DNA of 6,741 nt from Acidimicrobiia bacterium (lineage in GTDB: Bacteria; Actinomycetota; Acidimicrobiia; Acidimicrobiales; Acidimicrobilacustridaceae). Where the stretch lies: contig VERC01000133.1 in assembly GCA_018882825.1 (NCBI GenBank), positions 1 through 6,741 on the forward strand, given 5' to 3'. Below the pieces are notes generated by a model. It saw only the letters and a program-made list of their open reading frames with translations, made no database searches and was not told the DNA's origin. Position 1 is the stretch's first letter; every line of letters begins with the position of its first letter. Position numbers and translations under genes: made by a program. This document shows, one piece after another, positions 6,677 to 6,741 of the stretch.

Positions 6677-6741
6677 CACCGCACCGTCCCCGGCTCCACC
6701 ACGGTGGCAGGCAACGGGCCGCTCGACGACTCGAGTTCGAC
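6676..6741 (-). CDS. 3' end of an unidentified upstream gene (partial)
   Basis: A minus-strand frame open to the window edge ends in TGA at 6676-6678 and codes for about 21 residues ending ATVVEPGTVR. The stop overlaps the ATG of the J-domain gene as TGATG, the same close packing seen at other junctions, which is the main reason to believe it is a true C-terminus. The tail ...LPATVVEP is faintly like the C-terminus of GcvT-type folate proteins, but it is too short to identify. Confidence 0.45.
   Translation of the reverse strand, partial: VELESSSGPLPATVVEPGTVR

Overview
The window looks like chromosomal DNA of a high-GC actinobacterium-like organism. The base composition is GC-rich with GC-biased third codon positions, the group II truncated haemoglobin closely resembles the GlbO type of mycobacteria, and genes are packed with stop/start overlaps. 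A deep lineage such as Acidimicrobiia is plausible but is inference; no rRNA or marker gene here settles it. I see no tRNA, rRNA, CRISPR array, insertion sequence or integrase.

All nine recognisable genes, plus one partial gene, lie on the minus strand and are read from right to left: 3' end of an unidentified gene (6676-6741) > membrane-anchored J-domain protein > small ABM-fold monooxygenase-like protein > trpC > trpB2 > trpF > trpB > trpA > truncated haemoglobin glbO. The next gene, after a 187-bp gap, is a histone-like HU gene, followed by a strong hairpin at 59-92. Spacing from the right edge to glbO is consistent with one transcription unit: four junctions overlap by 1 to 4 bases (TGATG, CTGA, GTGA, ATGA) and the other gaps are at most 45 bp. 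HU probably has its own transcript, with a clear Shine-Dalgarno and a hairpin just past its stop.

The core is the lower tryptophan pathway. TrpF isomerises phosphoribosylanthranilate, TrpC closes the indole ring to indole-3-glycerol phosphate, TrpA releases indole, and TrpB condenses indole with serine. The anthranilate synthase and phosphoribosyltransferase genes (trpE, trpG, trpD) are absent and must lie elsewhere. The operon carries two tryptophan synthase beta paralogues: canonical trpB, coupled to trpA, and a divergent trpB2 between trpC and trpF.

The unusual points are these. trpC has no ATG, GTG or TTG at its family-typical start, and a CTG overlapping the upstream stop is the best candidate. 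A perfect 14-bp inverted repeat contains the trpF start codon. trpB lacks a Shine-Dalgarno and has an anti-Shine-Dalgarno-like tract in its place. A haem globin appears translationally coupled to trpA. Otherwise this is fairly ordinary housekeeping DNA, and I do not see a new defence or mobile system.
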